Shown piece by piece: positions 7,371 through 16,027 of a DNA stretch of 45,313 nt (the stretch's first letter is position 1; each line of letters starts with the position of its first letter). The notes beneath the pieces are model-generated. The model was not told the origin of the DNA. It saw nothing but the letters and a program-made list of their open reading frames with translations, and searched no databases. Location of the stretch: contig JAHFGL010000017.1 in NCBI GenBank assembly GCA_023247445.1, forward strand, positions 1-45,313, in the 5' to 3' direction. This DNA comes from Candidatus Omnitrophota bacterium. GTDB lineage: Bacteria > Omnitrophota > Gorgyraeia > Zapsychrales > Zapsychraceae. The translations under genes were made by a program, and so were the position numbers.

Positions 7371-8632
7371 AATCTATTGCGATTATAGGCACCGGCATTG
7401 CTGGAATGGGGTGTGGATATTTTCTAAAAGGAAAATATGACATCAGCTTTTACGAAAAGAACAATTATTCCGGTGGACACACCAACACTTTAACCATTAA
7501 TGAAGATGGCCAGCCCATTTATATTGACTCTGGATTTATTGTTTACAATGAAGTCACATATCCCAATTTGACCCGACTTTTTAAGGAGTTAGATGTTACA
7601 ACGATGCCAACAACGATGTCTTTTAGCGTACAGCATCTGCCATCGGGATTAGAGTATTCAGGCGCGGGCTTAGGCGGTTTATTTGTCCAGAAGAAAAATA
7701 TTTTTAGTCGACGTTATTGGCGGATGCTTGGCGACATGGATCGTTTCAACAAAGAGGCGCCAGAGGTACTAGAAAATGACAAATATCTTTCGTATACGAT
7801 TCTTGATTATGTAAAAGAAAATAAATTTTGCGATGATTTCTTAAGCAAATTTTTAGTTCCGATAAGTTCCGCTGTTTGGTCAACACCATTTGAACTTCTT
7901 TCCGATTTTCCAATTGTTACACTGGTTCGATTCTTTAAGAATCACGGTTTTCTTGGACTTTATACGCACTACCAGTGGCGTACGGTTATTGGGGGCAGTC
8001 GGATATACCGTGATAAAATTTTGGATTCATTTAAAGGTCGGATTTTTCTTAATCGTGGTGCAACAAAAATTATTCGAGAAAACGATAAGGTTGTCGTTTA
8101 CGATGCGCAAGGACAGAAGGCTTCGTACGATAAAGTTATTATCGCATCGCATGCGGACGAGGCATTAGGATTGCTCGCGGCTCCCACCGAATTAGAGAAG
8201 AAGTTACTGGTTAATTTTAAATATCAGAAGAATCACGTTACGTTACACACCGATCGATTGGTCATGCCAAAATCACGACGGGCCTGGTCAGCCTGGAATT
8301 CCCGCATTGAGTTTAATCAGAAAGGTCAATTGGTTCCATCAACGATTTACTACATGAATAGTCTTCAAAAGGTATCCAACAAAAAAGATTATTTTATTTC
8401 TGTTAATGATCCCGGTGGTATCGATAGATCAAAAATTATTTGGGAAAATGATTATACTCATCCAATTTATAATGTGACAACGATAGAGGCGCAGGGGGAG
8501 TTGCCAAAGTTAAATCAAAATGGGTCTATTTATTTTTGCGGAAGCTATTTTCGCTATGGGTTTCATGAGGATGCGTTTAATTCAGCGCTGGATGTGGCTA
8601 GTTTAATTTTAGGCAAGAGGGTGTGGTCATGA
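7367..8632 (+). CDS. FAD-dependent oxidoreductase (COG2907, amine-oxidase-like)
   Basis: A 421-residue flavoprotein. The N-terminus AIIGTGIAGMGCGYFLK is a Rossmann dinucleotide-binding motif. GGHTNTLTINEDGQPIYIDSGFIVYNEVTYPNL is highly typical of the COG2907 group. The end FCGSYFRYGFHEDAFNSALDVA is the second FAD-contact region. In other bacteria this family occurs next to CFA-like methyltransferases and DUF1365 proteins. Related flavoproteins act on unsaturated fatty acyl chains, for instance in bacterial furan fatty acid synthesis. The reaction here is inferred from that context. Confidence 0.85.
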   Translation: MKSIAIIGTGIAGMGCGYFLKGKYDISFYEKNNYSGGHTNTLTINEDGQPIYIDSGFIVYNEVTYPNLTRLFKELDVTTMPTTMSFSVQHLPSGLEYSGAGLGGLFVQKKNIFSRRYWRMLGDMDRFNKEAPEVLENDKYLSYTILDYVKENKFCDDFLSKFLVPISSAVWSTPFELLSDFPIVTLVRFFKNHGFLGLYTHYQWRTVIGGSRIYRDKILDSFKGRIFLNRGATKIIRENDKVVVYDAQGQKASYDKVIIASHADEALGLLAAPTELEKKLLVNFKYQKNHVTLHTDRLVMPKSRRAWSAWNSRIEFNQKGQLVPSTIYYMNSLQKVSNKKDYFISVNDPGGIDRSKIIWENDYTHPIYNVTTIEAQGELPKLNQNGSIYFCGSYFRYGFHEDAFNSALDVASLILGKRVWS

Positions 8633-9486
8633 CCCGTCTTCGCCAAATTCTTAACGTGTTTGGCTTCGACGGGTCCATCCGCCGAAGCTATGATAAGCGA
8701 AGGCGGATGAATTCCTGCCTTTACGAATGTGAAATCATGCATCTAAGGCTAAAGCCAAAAAAGCATAAATTAATCCATAAGATTTTTATGTTCTATTTGG
8801 ATTTAGATGAGATCGATTCTCTCAATCAGAAAACGAAGTTCGTCAGCCACAATCGATTTAGCATTTACAGTTTTCGTGATAGCGATCATATCGAGTTAGG
8901 GGGCAAGACGGCCAAAGAAAATCTTTTGCTGTATTTAAAATCAAAAGGAGTCACGGCCCCACCGGCAAAGATTAAACTGCTGACCAATTTAAGGACATTT
9001 GGACATATCTTTAATCCCGTCGCATTTTATTTCTGTTTTGATGAGAAAGATAATCCACTGTATGTTGTTCCTGAGATTGGGAACACCTTCGGTGAACTAA
9101 AACCCTATTTTATTGGACCACAAGATTTTGCCGAAGGAAAGTTTCGAAGTCAGCAGACAAAATATTATTACATCTCACCGTTTACGGATCTAGATATCAC
9201 GTTAGATTTTCAGATGAAGATTCCAGCTGACGAATTGGATATCCGTGTTGATGATATTCAACATGGTGCAAAGTTTCTCTATGCCACCATGATTGGCAAG
9301 CGCAAGGAACTTAATACTGGTAATCTGTTGTGGTATAGTTTAAAATTTCCATTTGTGACATTGAAAGTAATTGGTTTGATTCATTTGCATGCAGGACTTC
9401 TTTATTTGAAACGGATTCCGCATCATATGAAGGAAAGTCATCAAGAGCTACAGAAGGAGGTTTTTCGTGCCTGGCGTAGAAGTTGA
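8629..9486 (+). CDS. DUF1365 family protein
   Basis: The family core begins at MNSCLYECEIMHLRLKPKKHK (ATG 8707) and continues with FMFYLDLDEID, the usual start of DUF1365 proteins, then ITLLTNLRTFGHIFNPVAFYFCFD-like sequence and EIGNTFGE. Upstream of it, in frame, are 26 codons made of two palindromes (8631-8709). The ATG at 8629 overlaps the previous stop as ATGA and has AAGAGG before it, so I take that as the start; 8707 is the alternative. DUF1365 is nearly always found with CFA-type and FAD-oxidoreductase genes, so it probably takes part in the same lipid modification. Its biochemical role is unknown. The 3' end overlaps the next gene by 20 bases. Confidence 0.8.
   Translation: MTRLRQILNVFGFDGSIRRSYDKRRRMNSCLYECEIMHLRLKPKKHKLIHKIFMFYLDLDEIDSLNQKTKFVSHNRFSIYSFRDSDHIELGGKTAKENLLLYLKSKGVTAPPAKIKLLTNLRTFGHIFNPVAFYFCFDEKDNPLYVVPEIGNTFGELKPYFIGPQDFAEGKFRSQQTKYYYISPFTDLDITLDFQMKIPADELDIRVDDIQHGAKFLYATMIGKRKELNTGNLLWYSLKFPFVTLKVIGLIHLHAGLLYLKRIPHHMKESHQELQKEVFRAWRRS
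8631..8709 (+). repeat. Two palindromes embedded in the 5' end of the DUF1365 gene
   Basis: First palindrome: GACCCGTC (8631-8638) with GACGGGTC (8668-8675), inner GCCAAA (8642-8647) with TTTGGC (8659-8664). Second: CATCCGCC (8676-8683) with GGCGGATG (8702-8709). The pair is flanked by ATGA on both sides (8629-8632 and 8707-8710), which could be a target-site duplication. It keeps the reading frame. Confidence 0.7.
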
Positions 9487-10738
9487 GAAAAATTGGGTCG
9501 TTCAAAATATCCCTTCGAAATTTGATTTTTATCAAAAATTATTACACAGTGTTTTTCTCCCTATGGAGTTGGGACAACTGCAGATTGCTTTGCCTGATGG
9601 TCGAATGCTTAGTTATGGCCGCAAAGACGGCAATGTCGAAGCAAAAATGCGGGTTAAGGATTATCGATTTTTCAAACGTTGTGTTCTTTTTGGTGATATT
9701 GGATTTGGCGAATCTTATGTTGATGGCGATTGGGATACGGATGATGTTCGGAAGGTCATTGAATGGATGATTTTAAATGTTGAAAATCATCCCACGCTTA
9801 TGGCAGATGAGAAAAAAATATCTCCGGTTAATTTTTTAAAATTCTTAAATAAGATTTATTTTGCCTTACGAGCGAACACGATTCAAGGAAGTAAGCAAAA
9901 CATCACAGATCATTATGATTTGGGCAATGAGTTTTTTAAAATATTTTTAGATCCCACGTTGACTTATTCAAGCGCCTATTTTAAAGATCCTAAGATTAGT
10001 TTGGAAGAAGCACAGATCCAAAAGTATGAGGCCCTTTGTCAGAAATTGCGGTTTAAGGCGACCGATCATGTCCTGGAAATTGGAAGTGGTTGGGGAGGCT
10101 TTGCTATTTATGCGGCGCGAAAATATAATTGCCGGCTAACAACGATTACAATTTCCAATAAGCAGTTTGAATATGCCAAAAAGCGTATTGAGCAAGAAAA
10201 GCTGCAACACAAGATTGATATTCAATTAATCGATTATCGTCATGTTAAAGGGCTTTATGATAAGATTGTTTCCATTGAAATGATTGAAGCGGTGGGCGAC
10301 AAGTTTTTAGCAGCCTTTTTCAAGCAATGTGATGCGCTTCTTAAAAAAGATGGGCTATTAGGTCTACAAATGATTCTTTCTCCCGATCATCGCTATGACA
10401 GTTTTCGAAAGAACGTTGATTGGATCCAAAAGCATATTTTTCCGGGGAGTCTTTTGCCGTGTTTGTCGGCGATTCAGGAGGCAATAGCCCAGACCGGAAA
10501 ATTGTGTTTATTTGATTATGAAGACATAACCCCATCGTATGTTAAGACGCTTTATACGTGGCGAGAAAATTTTAACCACAACCTTGATCAAGTGCGTACG
10601 CTGGGTTTCGATGAGAAATTTATTCGTAAATGGAATTATTATAAGTCTTACTGCGAGGCGGCATTTCATATGCGTAACATCAGCGTCGCTCAGGCAGTTT
10701 TCACGCGACCCAATAACCTTCAACTACAAAAGTCTTAA
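9467..10738 (+). CDS. Cyclopropane-fatty-acyl-phospholipid synthase family protein (full length)
   Basis: A 423-residue protein with the full CFA synthase layout. An N-terminal lipid-binding part (about residues 1-120) is followed by QNITDHYDLGNEFFKIFLDPTLTYSSAYF and SAM motif I EIGSGWGGFAIYAARKYN. Next come IVSIEMIEAVGDKF, HIFPGSLLPCLSAI, and YTWRENFNHNLDQVRTLGFDEKFIRKWNYYKSYCEAAF near the end. These enzymes methylate double bonds of phospholipid acyl chains at the membrane surface. It is the last gene of the lipid cluster. AGGAGG in the end of the DUF1365 gene precedes its start. Two CFA-type enzymes in one operon suggest different substrates or successive steps. Confidence 0.85.
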   Translation: MPGVEVEKNWVVQNIPSKFDFYQKLLHSVFLPMELGQLQIALPDGRMLSYGRKDGNVEAKMRVKDYRFFKRCVLFGDIGFGESYVDGDWDTDDVRKVIEWMILNVENHPTLMADEKKISPVNFLKFLNKIYFALRANTIQGSKQNITDHYDLGNEFFKIFLDPTLTYSSAYFKDPKISLEEAQIQKYEALCQKLRFKATDHVLEIGSGWGGFAIYAARKYNCRLTTITISNKQFEYAKKRIEQEKLQHKIDIQLIDYRHVKGLYDKIVSIEMIEAVGDKFLAAFFKQCDALLKKDGLLGLQMILSPDHRYDSFRKNVDWIQKHIFPGSLLPCLSAIQEAIAQTGKLCLFDYEDITPSYVKTLYTWRENFNHNLDQVRTLGFDEKFIRKWNYYKSYCEAAFHMRNISVAQAVFTRPNNLQLQKS

Positions 10739-10743
10739 ATCAA

Positions 10744-11433
10744 ATGGCACAAGAACGTATATTAATTGTTGAAGATGATAGAAATATTTCCAAACTTCTT
10801 AAATATAATTTAGAGAAGGCGGACTTCTCCTGTGTGGGAGCGATAACCGGGGAAGAGGCCTTAACAACGCTTGGTCGGGAATCTATTGATTTAATTATCT
10901 TAGATGTGATGCTTCCTAAGATGGATGGTTTTGAAGTCTGTAAAAAGATTAAACAGAATGAGCATCTTTCATCTATTCCCTTAATTATGCTAACCGCCCG
11001 GGGAGAAGAGGTTGATCGCATTGTTGGCCTGGAGCTTGGGGCTGATGATTATATGGTTAAGCCGTTTAGTCCCCGTGAATTGGTTTTACGAGTTAAGGCA
11101 ATCTTAAAACGGCAAAAACCAAAAGAAGAAGTAGCGAAGCAAATATTAGTTGCTGGTAAAATTATGGTTGATATCCCTCGGCATAAAGTTATTGTTAATG
11201 ACAAAGATATTAATCTAACTTCTATGGAATTTAATTTACTGGTGACTTTGATGAATCGCCAGGGCCGTGTCCAATCCCGCGATCAACTTTTAGAAGATGT
11301 TTGGGATTTAAGCGCTGATGTTACAACCCGTACTGTGGATACGCACATTAAACGTCTACGACAGAAGCTTGGCAAAGAAGGCAAGTTAATTGAAACTGTT
11401 CGCGGGCACGGATATCGACTCTGTGATGAATAA
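10744..11433 (+). CDS. phoB: OmpR/PhoB-family response regulator
   Basis: A 229-residue regulator. The receiver domain (1-120) has EDD near the N-terminus, the phosphoacceptor Asp in LIILDVMLPKMDGFEV and the switch Lys in MVKPFSPRELV. The winged-helix DNA-binding domain (about 135-229) ends in TVDTHIKRLRQKLGKEG...ETVRGHGYRL, typical of the OmpR/PhoB class. It is followed by a PhoR-like kinase and the whole pst-phoU set, so assignment as the phosphate regulator is well supported. It probably binds the Pho-box repeats at 14230-14259 and perhaps at 12589-12618. Confidence 0.88.
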   Translation: MAQERILIVEDDRNISKLLKYNLEKADFSCVGAITGEEALTTLGRESIDLIILDVMLPKMDGFEVCKKIKQNEHLSSIPLIMLTARGEEVDRIVGLELGADDYMVKPFSPRELVLRVKAILKRQKPKEEVAKQILVAGKIMVDIPRHKVIVNDKDINLTSMEFNLLVTLMNRQGRVQSRDQLLEDVWDLSADVTTRTVDTHIKRLRQKLGKEGKLIETVRGHGYRLCDE

Positions 11434-12556
11434 AATTCTTAATTTTATAAAAAAGATATTCAATAGTAACGATGCTGAATTAAACCTTAAGTTGGAAGAT
11501 GCCCAACAAAAACTTGCCGCCGTACTCGCGAATCAATCAAAATTAGAAGCTGTTTTGGGAAGTATGTTTGACGGCGTTATGGTCGTTGATCAGAACGGCA
11601 ACATTTTGTTAATTAATCAGACACTGAAAGATTTATGGAATGTTTCGCGAGATCCTATCGGACATAAACCTTTAGAAATTATCCGCAACATAGAGATTCA
11701 GCAAATCACTGACACTATTTTAAGAGGGGAAACGGTTATGGCCTCTCGGGAGTTGTCGGTTTTAGTCCCGGAAGAAAAATTTCTTGAAGTTCATGCTACT
11801 CCGGTTATGCGCGACGGTCGTGTTGATGGGGCAGTTCTTGTTTTTCATGATATTACAAAGCTACGTCATTTAGAGCGAATTCGTCGAGATTTTGTGGCGA
11901 ATGTCTCGCATGAACTGCGAACGCCGATAGCCACGATTAAGGGATATGCCGAAACGCTTCTAGATGGGGCCTTGGACGATAAAGCCAATGCAAAAGATTT
12001 TATTCAGATTATTTATTCAGATTCTGATCGCTTGGCAATATTAATTAACGATTTGCTGGAATTGTCCCAAATTGAATCCGGGAACATGAATTTATCTCTC
12101 AATGAATGTTCCTTGGAAATGCTGATTAATCGGGCAATCAAATTGCTGCAGCCGATGCTTTTGGATAAATCAATTACGATTAAGTTTGATGTTCCTGTGG
12201 ATTTTCCAAAATTGAAAGTAGATGAAACAAGCATTGTTCAGGTGTTTCTTAATCTTATTGAAAATGCAATTAAATATAATAAACCTCAAGGGTCAATCAC
12301 AATTTCGGCTTATAAAAAAGACCCCGCGATTGTTATTTCGATTTCCGACACTGGGATAGGAATTCCTGAGGAAGATTTGCCACGAATTTTTGAACGATTT
12401 TATCGTGTTGATAAAGCTCGGTCTCGTCAATTAGGCGGCACTGGCTTAGGTCTTTCCATCGTTAAGCATATTATTCAAGCCCATAATGGTGAAATGTCGG
12501 TTCGTAGCGAATTGGGCCAAGGATCGACGTTTACCATTACCCTGCCTCAAGGTTAG
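11426..12556 (+). CDS. phoR: PhoR-like sensor histidine kinase without membrane segment
   Basis: Starting at MNKILNFIKK (ATG 11426) the protein has 376 residues. An upstream in-frame start at 11390 lies inside phoB and is less likely. A short coiled coil (15-45) is followed by a PAS domain (about 40-145), a HisKA domain with H162 in NVSHELRTPIATIKGYAETLL, and HATPase motifs NLIENAIKYN, DTGIGIPEEDLPRIFERFYR and GGTGLGLSIVKHI. No transmembrane helix is visible, unlike enterobacterial PhoR. It may receive the phosphate signal through PhoU and the PstB proteins in the cytoplasm. It overlaps phoB by 8 bases. Confidence 0.85.
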   Translation: MNKILNFIKKIFNSNDAELNLKLEDAQQKLAAVLANQSKLEAVLGSMFDGVMVVDQNGNILLINQTLKDLWNVSRDPIGHKPLEIIRNIEIQQITDTILRGETVMASRELSVLVPEEKFLEVHATPVMRDGRVDGAVLVFHDITKLRHLERIRRDFVANVSHELRTPIATIKGYAETLLDGALDDKANAKDFIQIIYSDSDRLAILINDLLELSQIESGNMNLSLNECSLEMLINRAIKLLQPMLLDKSITIKFDVPVDFPKLKVDETSIVQVFLNLIENAIKYNKPQGSITISAYKKDPAIVISISDTGIGIPEEDLPRIFERFYRVDKARSRQLGGTGLGLSIVKHIIQAHNGEMSVRSELGQGSTFTITLPQG

Positions 12557-12588
12557 ATTCGTCACCTTCTTCAATTAGTTTACTTAAA

Positions 12589-12618
12589 TTTCACATTCAA
12601 GCCACGATTCCTTCACAT
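12589..12618 (+). promoter_or_regulatory. Possible Pho box upstream of the broken small ORF and porin
   Basis: TTTCACAT (12589-12596) and CTTCACAT (12611-12618) are exactly 22 bases apart, twice the 11-base Pho-box period. A weaker AGCCACGA lies between them. TATAAC follows at 12627. This is weaker than the pstS site. Confidence 0.4.
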
Positions 12619-12661
12619 CCATCTTTTATAACTGTAATGGTAAAAGAAAGGAGGAGAGAAG

Positions 12662-12859
12662 ATGAATAATAGATTAAATGCTTATTCAGGCTTAGAGCTC
12701 GATGTAGTTGCCAGTCAATTGCGTATGTAAATTACGATTCTTCGCAGTATTTTGGAGTCATTAGAAAACTCCCAATCCTGTGAAAAAGACTACGTTAAGG
12801 AATCTTTAAAAACGGTTGATTTAGGAATACGCCGTTTAAAGGATTTTATTAAGGCCTGA
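12662..12859 (+). pseudogene. Small helical protein ORF interrupted by one in-frame TAA
   Basis: AAAGGAGG (12647-12654) lies at good distance before ATG 12662. The frame reads MNNRLNAYSGLELDVVASQL-R-M, then TAA (12728-12730). It continues without change of frame as ITILRSILESLENSQSCEKD and then helical sequence ending LGIRRLKDFIKA to TGA at 12857-12859. Both halves look like one 65-residue helical protein. The perfect ribosome-binding site argues that translation once mattered. It may be a recent nonsense mutation, a sequencing error, or a 22-residue peptide in its own right. It sits between phoR and the porin, inside the phosphate regulon. I do not recognise the family. Confidence 0.45.
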
Positions 12860-12955
12860 TTAAAGGGGAAACCCTTACGATTATTACCATAGAGATTTAT
12901 TCTATTTAATATAAATGTAAAACTAAACCTCACTAAAGTTATTGAAGGAGAAAGA

Positions 12956-14227
12956 ATGAAAAAAGTATGGATATCATTTTTTATGGGGGTGGGACTGATA
13001 GTGTTTTTAATTAACATATCTTGGGCAGCAGAGATGGACATTCTTCTTAATAAGTTAGTTGAAAAAGGAATTTTTACTAAAGAAGAAGCGCAGAGTGTTA
13101 AGCAAGAAGTAAAACAAGAGGCTGCTAAAGAAATAGCCGTGAATCAACCAACCAAATCGATTGATCTTCCTGAATGGGTTGGAAAAACAAAACTTAAAGG
13201 AGATATGCGTGTACGTTACCAATATGAAAAACGTCAAGCAAATGCGGAGGCACGAACAAGGGCAAGATTACGATATCGTCTTGGAATCGAAAATGAGATT
13301 GCCAAAGATATTAAAGTTGGAGCTGGTTTGGCAACAGGGGGGGCTGACCCTCGATCAACAAATCAAACATTTCAAGATTCTTTTCAGCATCCTGATATAC
13401 GTCTTGATTATGCCTTTGGAGAGTATGTTTTGAATCAAAGCGTTAGAATGGTAGTGGGTAAATTTAAATTTTCAGATTATTTGTGGACACCCGATGATTT
13501 TTTGTGGGACACAGATATTAATCCAGAGGGCGGATCGATCCACTTTGAACATAAATTAATATCCTCTGTAACGGGATATGTTAATTCAGGAGTTTGGGTT
13601 ATTGATGATAATGGAACAACCGACAAATCAGATCCGTATTTAACTTATGCGCAATCTGGATTTAAATGGAATAATGACAAAATCGATGTAAATTTAGCTG
13701 GGATTTTTTATGGGTTTAATGGGATTAAAGGAACTGGCCCTGATTGGTGTTCTGCCACTAACACGGGTTTAACTGCAATAAATTCTTCAACAGGTGCTTG
13801 CACAGGTACACTAGTTTATGACTACGATTCCGTTGGTGCTTCTTTGGAGGTTGGAATGAATAAACCAATTCATTTGCCGATTGAACGAATTGCGTTTTTT
13901 GGTGATTATATTCAGAATATTGATCCAATCCAAGAAAATCGCGGTTGGGCGGCTGGACTTAAGTTTGGTAATAAAAAAATTGTTGAAAAAGGTCAATGGC
14001 AGGGTAAATATCAATATTCGATCTTGGGACAAGATGCTTTTGTTGATTTTACTCCAGATTCTGATCGTTTAGGTGGAGCCACAGATATCACAGGACATGA
14101 AATTGAACTTCAATATGCAATTAACAAGAATGTTATTTTAGCGCTCGATTATTATCATGATCAGCGATATAGAGCAGCAAAGAATTCGAATGATTTAGTT
14201 CAAGGAGATGTTAATTTCAAGTTTTAA
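12956..14227 (+). CDS. Putative outer-membrane porin of the phosphate regulon
   Basis: A 423-residue protein with a signal peptide (about residues 1-24, ending ISWAAE). A short coiled segment carries LVEKGIFTKEEAQSVKQEV, typical of putative porins with an N-terminal periplasmic helix. A beta-barrel follows from about residue 65, with alternating patterns such as KLKGDMRVRYQYEKR and a last strand ending DVNFKF. The family resembles Porin_5 / OprP-like proteins. Placement between phoR and pstS suggests a phosphate or polyphosphate uptake channel. GAAGGAGAAAG precedes the ATG. Confidence 0.75.
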   Translation: MKKVWISFFMGVGLIVFLINISWAAEMDILLNKLVEKGIFTKEEAQSVKQEVKQEAAKEIAVNQPTKSIDLPEWVGKTKLKGDMRVRYQYEKRQANAEARTRARLRYRLGIENEIAKDIKVGAGLATGGADPRSTNQTFQDSFQHPDIRLDYAFGEYVLNQSVRMVVGKFKFSDYLWTPDDFLWDTDINPEGGSIHFEHKLISSVTGYVNSGVWVIDDNGTTDKSDPYLTYAQSGFKWNNDKIDVNLAGIFYGFNGIKGTGPDWCSATNTGLTAINSSTGACTGTLVYDYDSVGASLEVGMNKPIHLPIERIAFFGDYIQNIDPIQENRGWAAGLKFGNKKIVEKGQWQGKYQYSILGQDAFVDFTPDSDRLGGATDITGHEIELQYAINKNVILALDYYHDQRYRAAKNSNDLVQGDVNFKF

Positions 14228-14229
14228 TA

Positions 14230-14276
14230 AGTTACATAATTGTCACATAGTTGTCACATTAATATATTAATATAAT
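14230..14276 (+). promoter_or_regulatory. Pho box and -10 element of the pst operon
   Basis: Three repeats in exact 11-base phase: AGTTACAT (14230-14237), TGTCACAT (14241-14248) and TGTCACAT (14252-14259). They match the PhoB half-site TGTCA with its A/T spacer. TATAAT follows at 14271-14276, 11 bases after the last repeat. This is the arrangement expected of a PhoB-activated promoter that lacks a -35 box. Confidence 0.85.
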
Positions 14277-14294
14277 CAATCTAGGAGGAGTGGT

Positions 14295-15152
14295 GTGCGT
14301 AAACAAAAATTATTTTTAGTAATGATGATGCTTCTGACGACCACATTTTCGTGGGCCGCTTCAGGTAAAAACTCCATTCAGATTAAAGGTTCAGACACGA
14401 TGGTTAATTTGGGCCAATCCTGGGCTGAACTTTATATGGAAGAACACCCCACCGATTTTGTGGCTGTCACTGGGGGTGGATCAGGGACGGGTTTATCAAG
14501 TTTGATTAGCGGTACGTGTGATATTGCCATGAGTTCGCGTGAGATTAAGAAAAAAGAAATTGATTTGGCCAAAGCAAAAGGAATTAATCCTAATGAAATT
14601 AAAGTTGCTTTAGATGGTTTAGCGGTTGTTGTTCATCCTAAAAATTCGGTTTCTCAGTTAACCCTTGATCAATTAGCTGGAATTTTTACAGGTAAAATTA
14701 CAAATTGGAAAGAGGTGGGGGGGAGTGACAAGAAAATTGTTGTGCTTTCCCGTGAGGTAAATTCAGGAACCCATGTTTATTTTAAGGAACATGTGTTGCG
14801 CAAAGGTGATGCAAACAGCAAGGAAGAATTTGTTCCAAGTGCCTTAATGCTATCTTCATCACAGGCGATTGCGGATGAAGTAGCAACGAATACATCAGCT
14901 ATTGGTTATTATGGGATGGGATATATTTCGCCAAAACAAAAATCAATTGCTATCGCACATGATCCAGCACAGGGGTTCATTGAACCTAGTATTGATAATG
15001 TTTTATCTGGGAAATATCCAATTTCACGACCATTATTTTTATATACTAACGGCGAACCGCAAGGATTAGTTAAAAAATTTGTTGAATACATGCTTTCAAG
15101 TGAAGGACAAAAAATTGTAACTGAAACAGATTTTGTTCCTATTAAAAAATAA
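14295..15152 (+). CDS. pstS: Phosphate ABC transporter substrate-binding protein
   Basis: A 285-residue secreted protein with signal peptide (1-22, ending FSWAAS). IQIKGSDTMVNLGQSWAELY and VTGGGSGTGLSSLISGTCDIAMSSREIK are the phosphate-contact motifs of PstS. SREVNSGTHVYFKEHVL and AIGYYGMGYI complete the fold. There is no lipobox Cys, so it appears soluble in the periplasm. The start is GTG, with AGGAGG (14283-14288) six bases before it. It is the first gene of pstS-C-A-B1-B2-phoU and lies directly behind a strong Pho box. Confidence 0.93.
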   Translation: MRKQKLFLVMMMLLTTTFSWAASGKNSIQIKGSDTMVNLGQSWAELYMEEHPTDFVAVTGGGSGTGLSSLISGTCDIAMSSREIKKKEIDLAKAKGINPNEIKVALDGLAVVVHPKNSVSQLTLDQLAGIFTGKITNWKEVGGSDKKIVVLSREVNSGTHVYFKEHVLRKGDANSKEEFVPSALMLSSSQAIADEVATNTSAIGYYGMGYISPKQKSIAIAHDPAQGFIEPSIDNVLSGKYPISRPLFLYTNGEPQGLVKKFVEYMLSSEGQKIVTETDFVPIKK

Positions 15153-15163
15153 AAAGAACACGT

Positions 15164-16027
15164 ATGCGGAAATTAAAAGAATCTATTATTGAGAAGCTAA
15201 TCCTTTTGTGTGGATTAGCTTCTGTTTTTTTTGTTGTCCTAATCTTTTTGTTTTTGTTGAAGGAAGGTTTGGCTGTTTTTAAAACGATTAGCCTGAAAGA
15301 TTTTATTTTGGGTAAAAGTTGGTACCCGATCTCTGAACCTGCACAATTGGGAATCTTACCTTTAATTATGGGATCATTTTTAGTGACGATTGGTGCGGCA
15401 ATTATTTCCATTCCCATTGGAGTGGGATGTGCTATTTATATTGCAGAGATTGCGCCATTAAGATTAAAAGAAATTTTAAAAGTTGGGATTGAACTACTGG
15501 CAGCTATTCCCAGTGTTGTCTTGGGATTTATTGGTATGGTGACCATCGTTCCACTAGTTAAAAGTATTTTTCATTTGCCGACAGGTTTAACTGCTATTTC
15601 CGGCTCAATTATGCTTGCCTTTATGGCGATGCCAACAATTGTTTCGATTGCCGAAGATGCTCTCTATTCAGTTCCGAAAATATATAAAGAGGGGGCGTTT
15701 GCTTTAGGAGCAACGCATTGGCAAACGATTTATAGGGTGGTTTTACCTGCTGCTTCCAGTGGTATTGTGGCTGCGGTTATGTTGGGGATCGGTCGGGTCA
15801 TTGGGGAAACGATGGCCGTTATGATGATTACTGGAAATGCCGCTGTCATGCCAAATAGCATTTTGGCTCCGGTTAGAACATTAACAGCTACCATTGCGGC
15901 AGAAATGGGAGAGGCCGTTGTTGGAAGTGAACATTATTTTGCATTATTTGGAATTGGTATCGTTTTATTTATTATTAGTTTTTGTATTAACGTCACTGCA
16001 GATTTATTTTTACATCGAAATAAATAA
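15164..16027 (+). CDS. pstC: Phosphate ABC transporter permease PstC
   Basis: A 287-residue inner-membrane permease with six hydrophobic segments. Family motifs are IYIAEIAPLRLKEILKVGIELLAAIPSVVLGF and the ATPase-contact loop EGAFALGATHWQTIYRVVLPAASSGI, followed by GRVIGETMAVMMITGNAA. It forms the channel with PstA. It starts 11 bases after pstS and its stop shares one base with the pstA start. Confidence 0.92.
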   Translation: MRKLKESIIEKLILLCGLASVFFVVLIFLFLLKEGLAVFKTISLKDFILGKSWYPISEPAQLGILPLIMGSFLVTIGAAIISIPIGVGCAIYIAEIAPLRLKEILKVGIELLAAIPSVVLGFIGMVTIVPLVKSIFHLPTGLTAISGSIMLAFMAMPTIVSIAEDALYSVPKIYKEGAFALGATHWQTIYRVVLPAASSGIVAAVMLGIGRVIGETMAVMMITGNAAVMPNSILAPVRTLTATIAAEMGEAVVGSEHYFALFGIGIVLFIISFCINVTADLFLHRNK

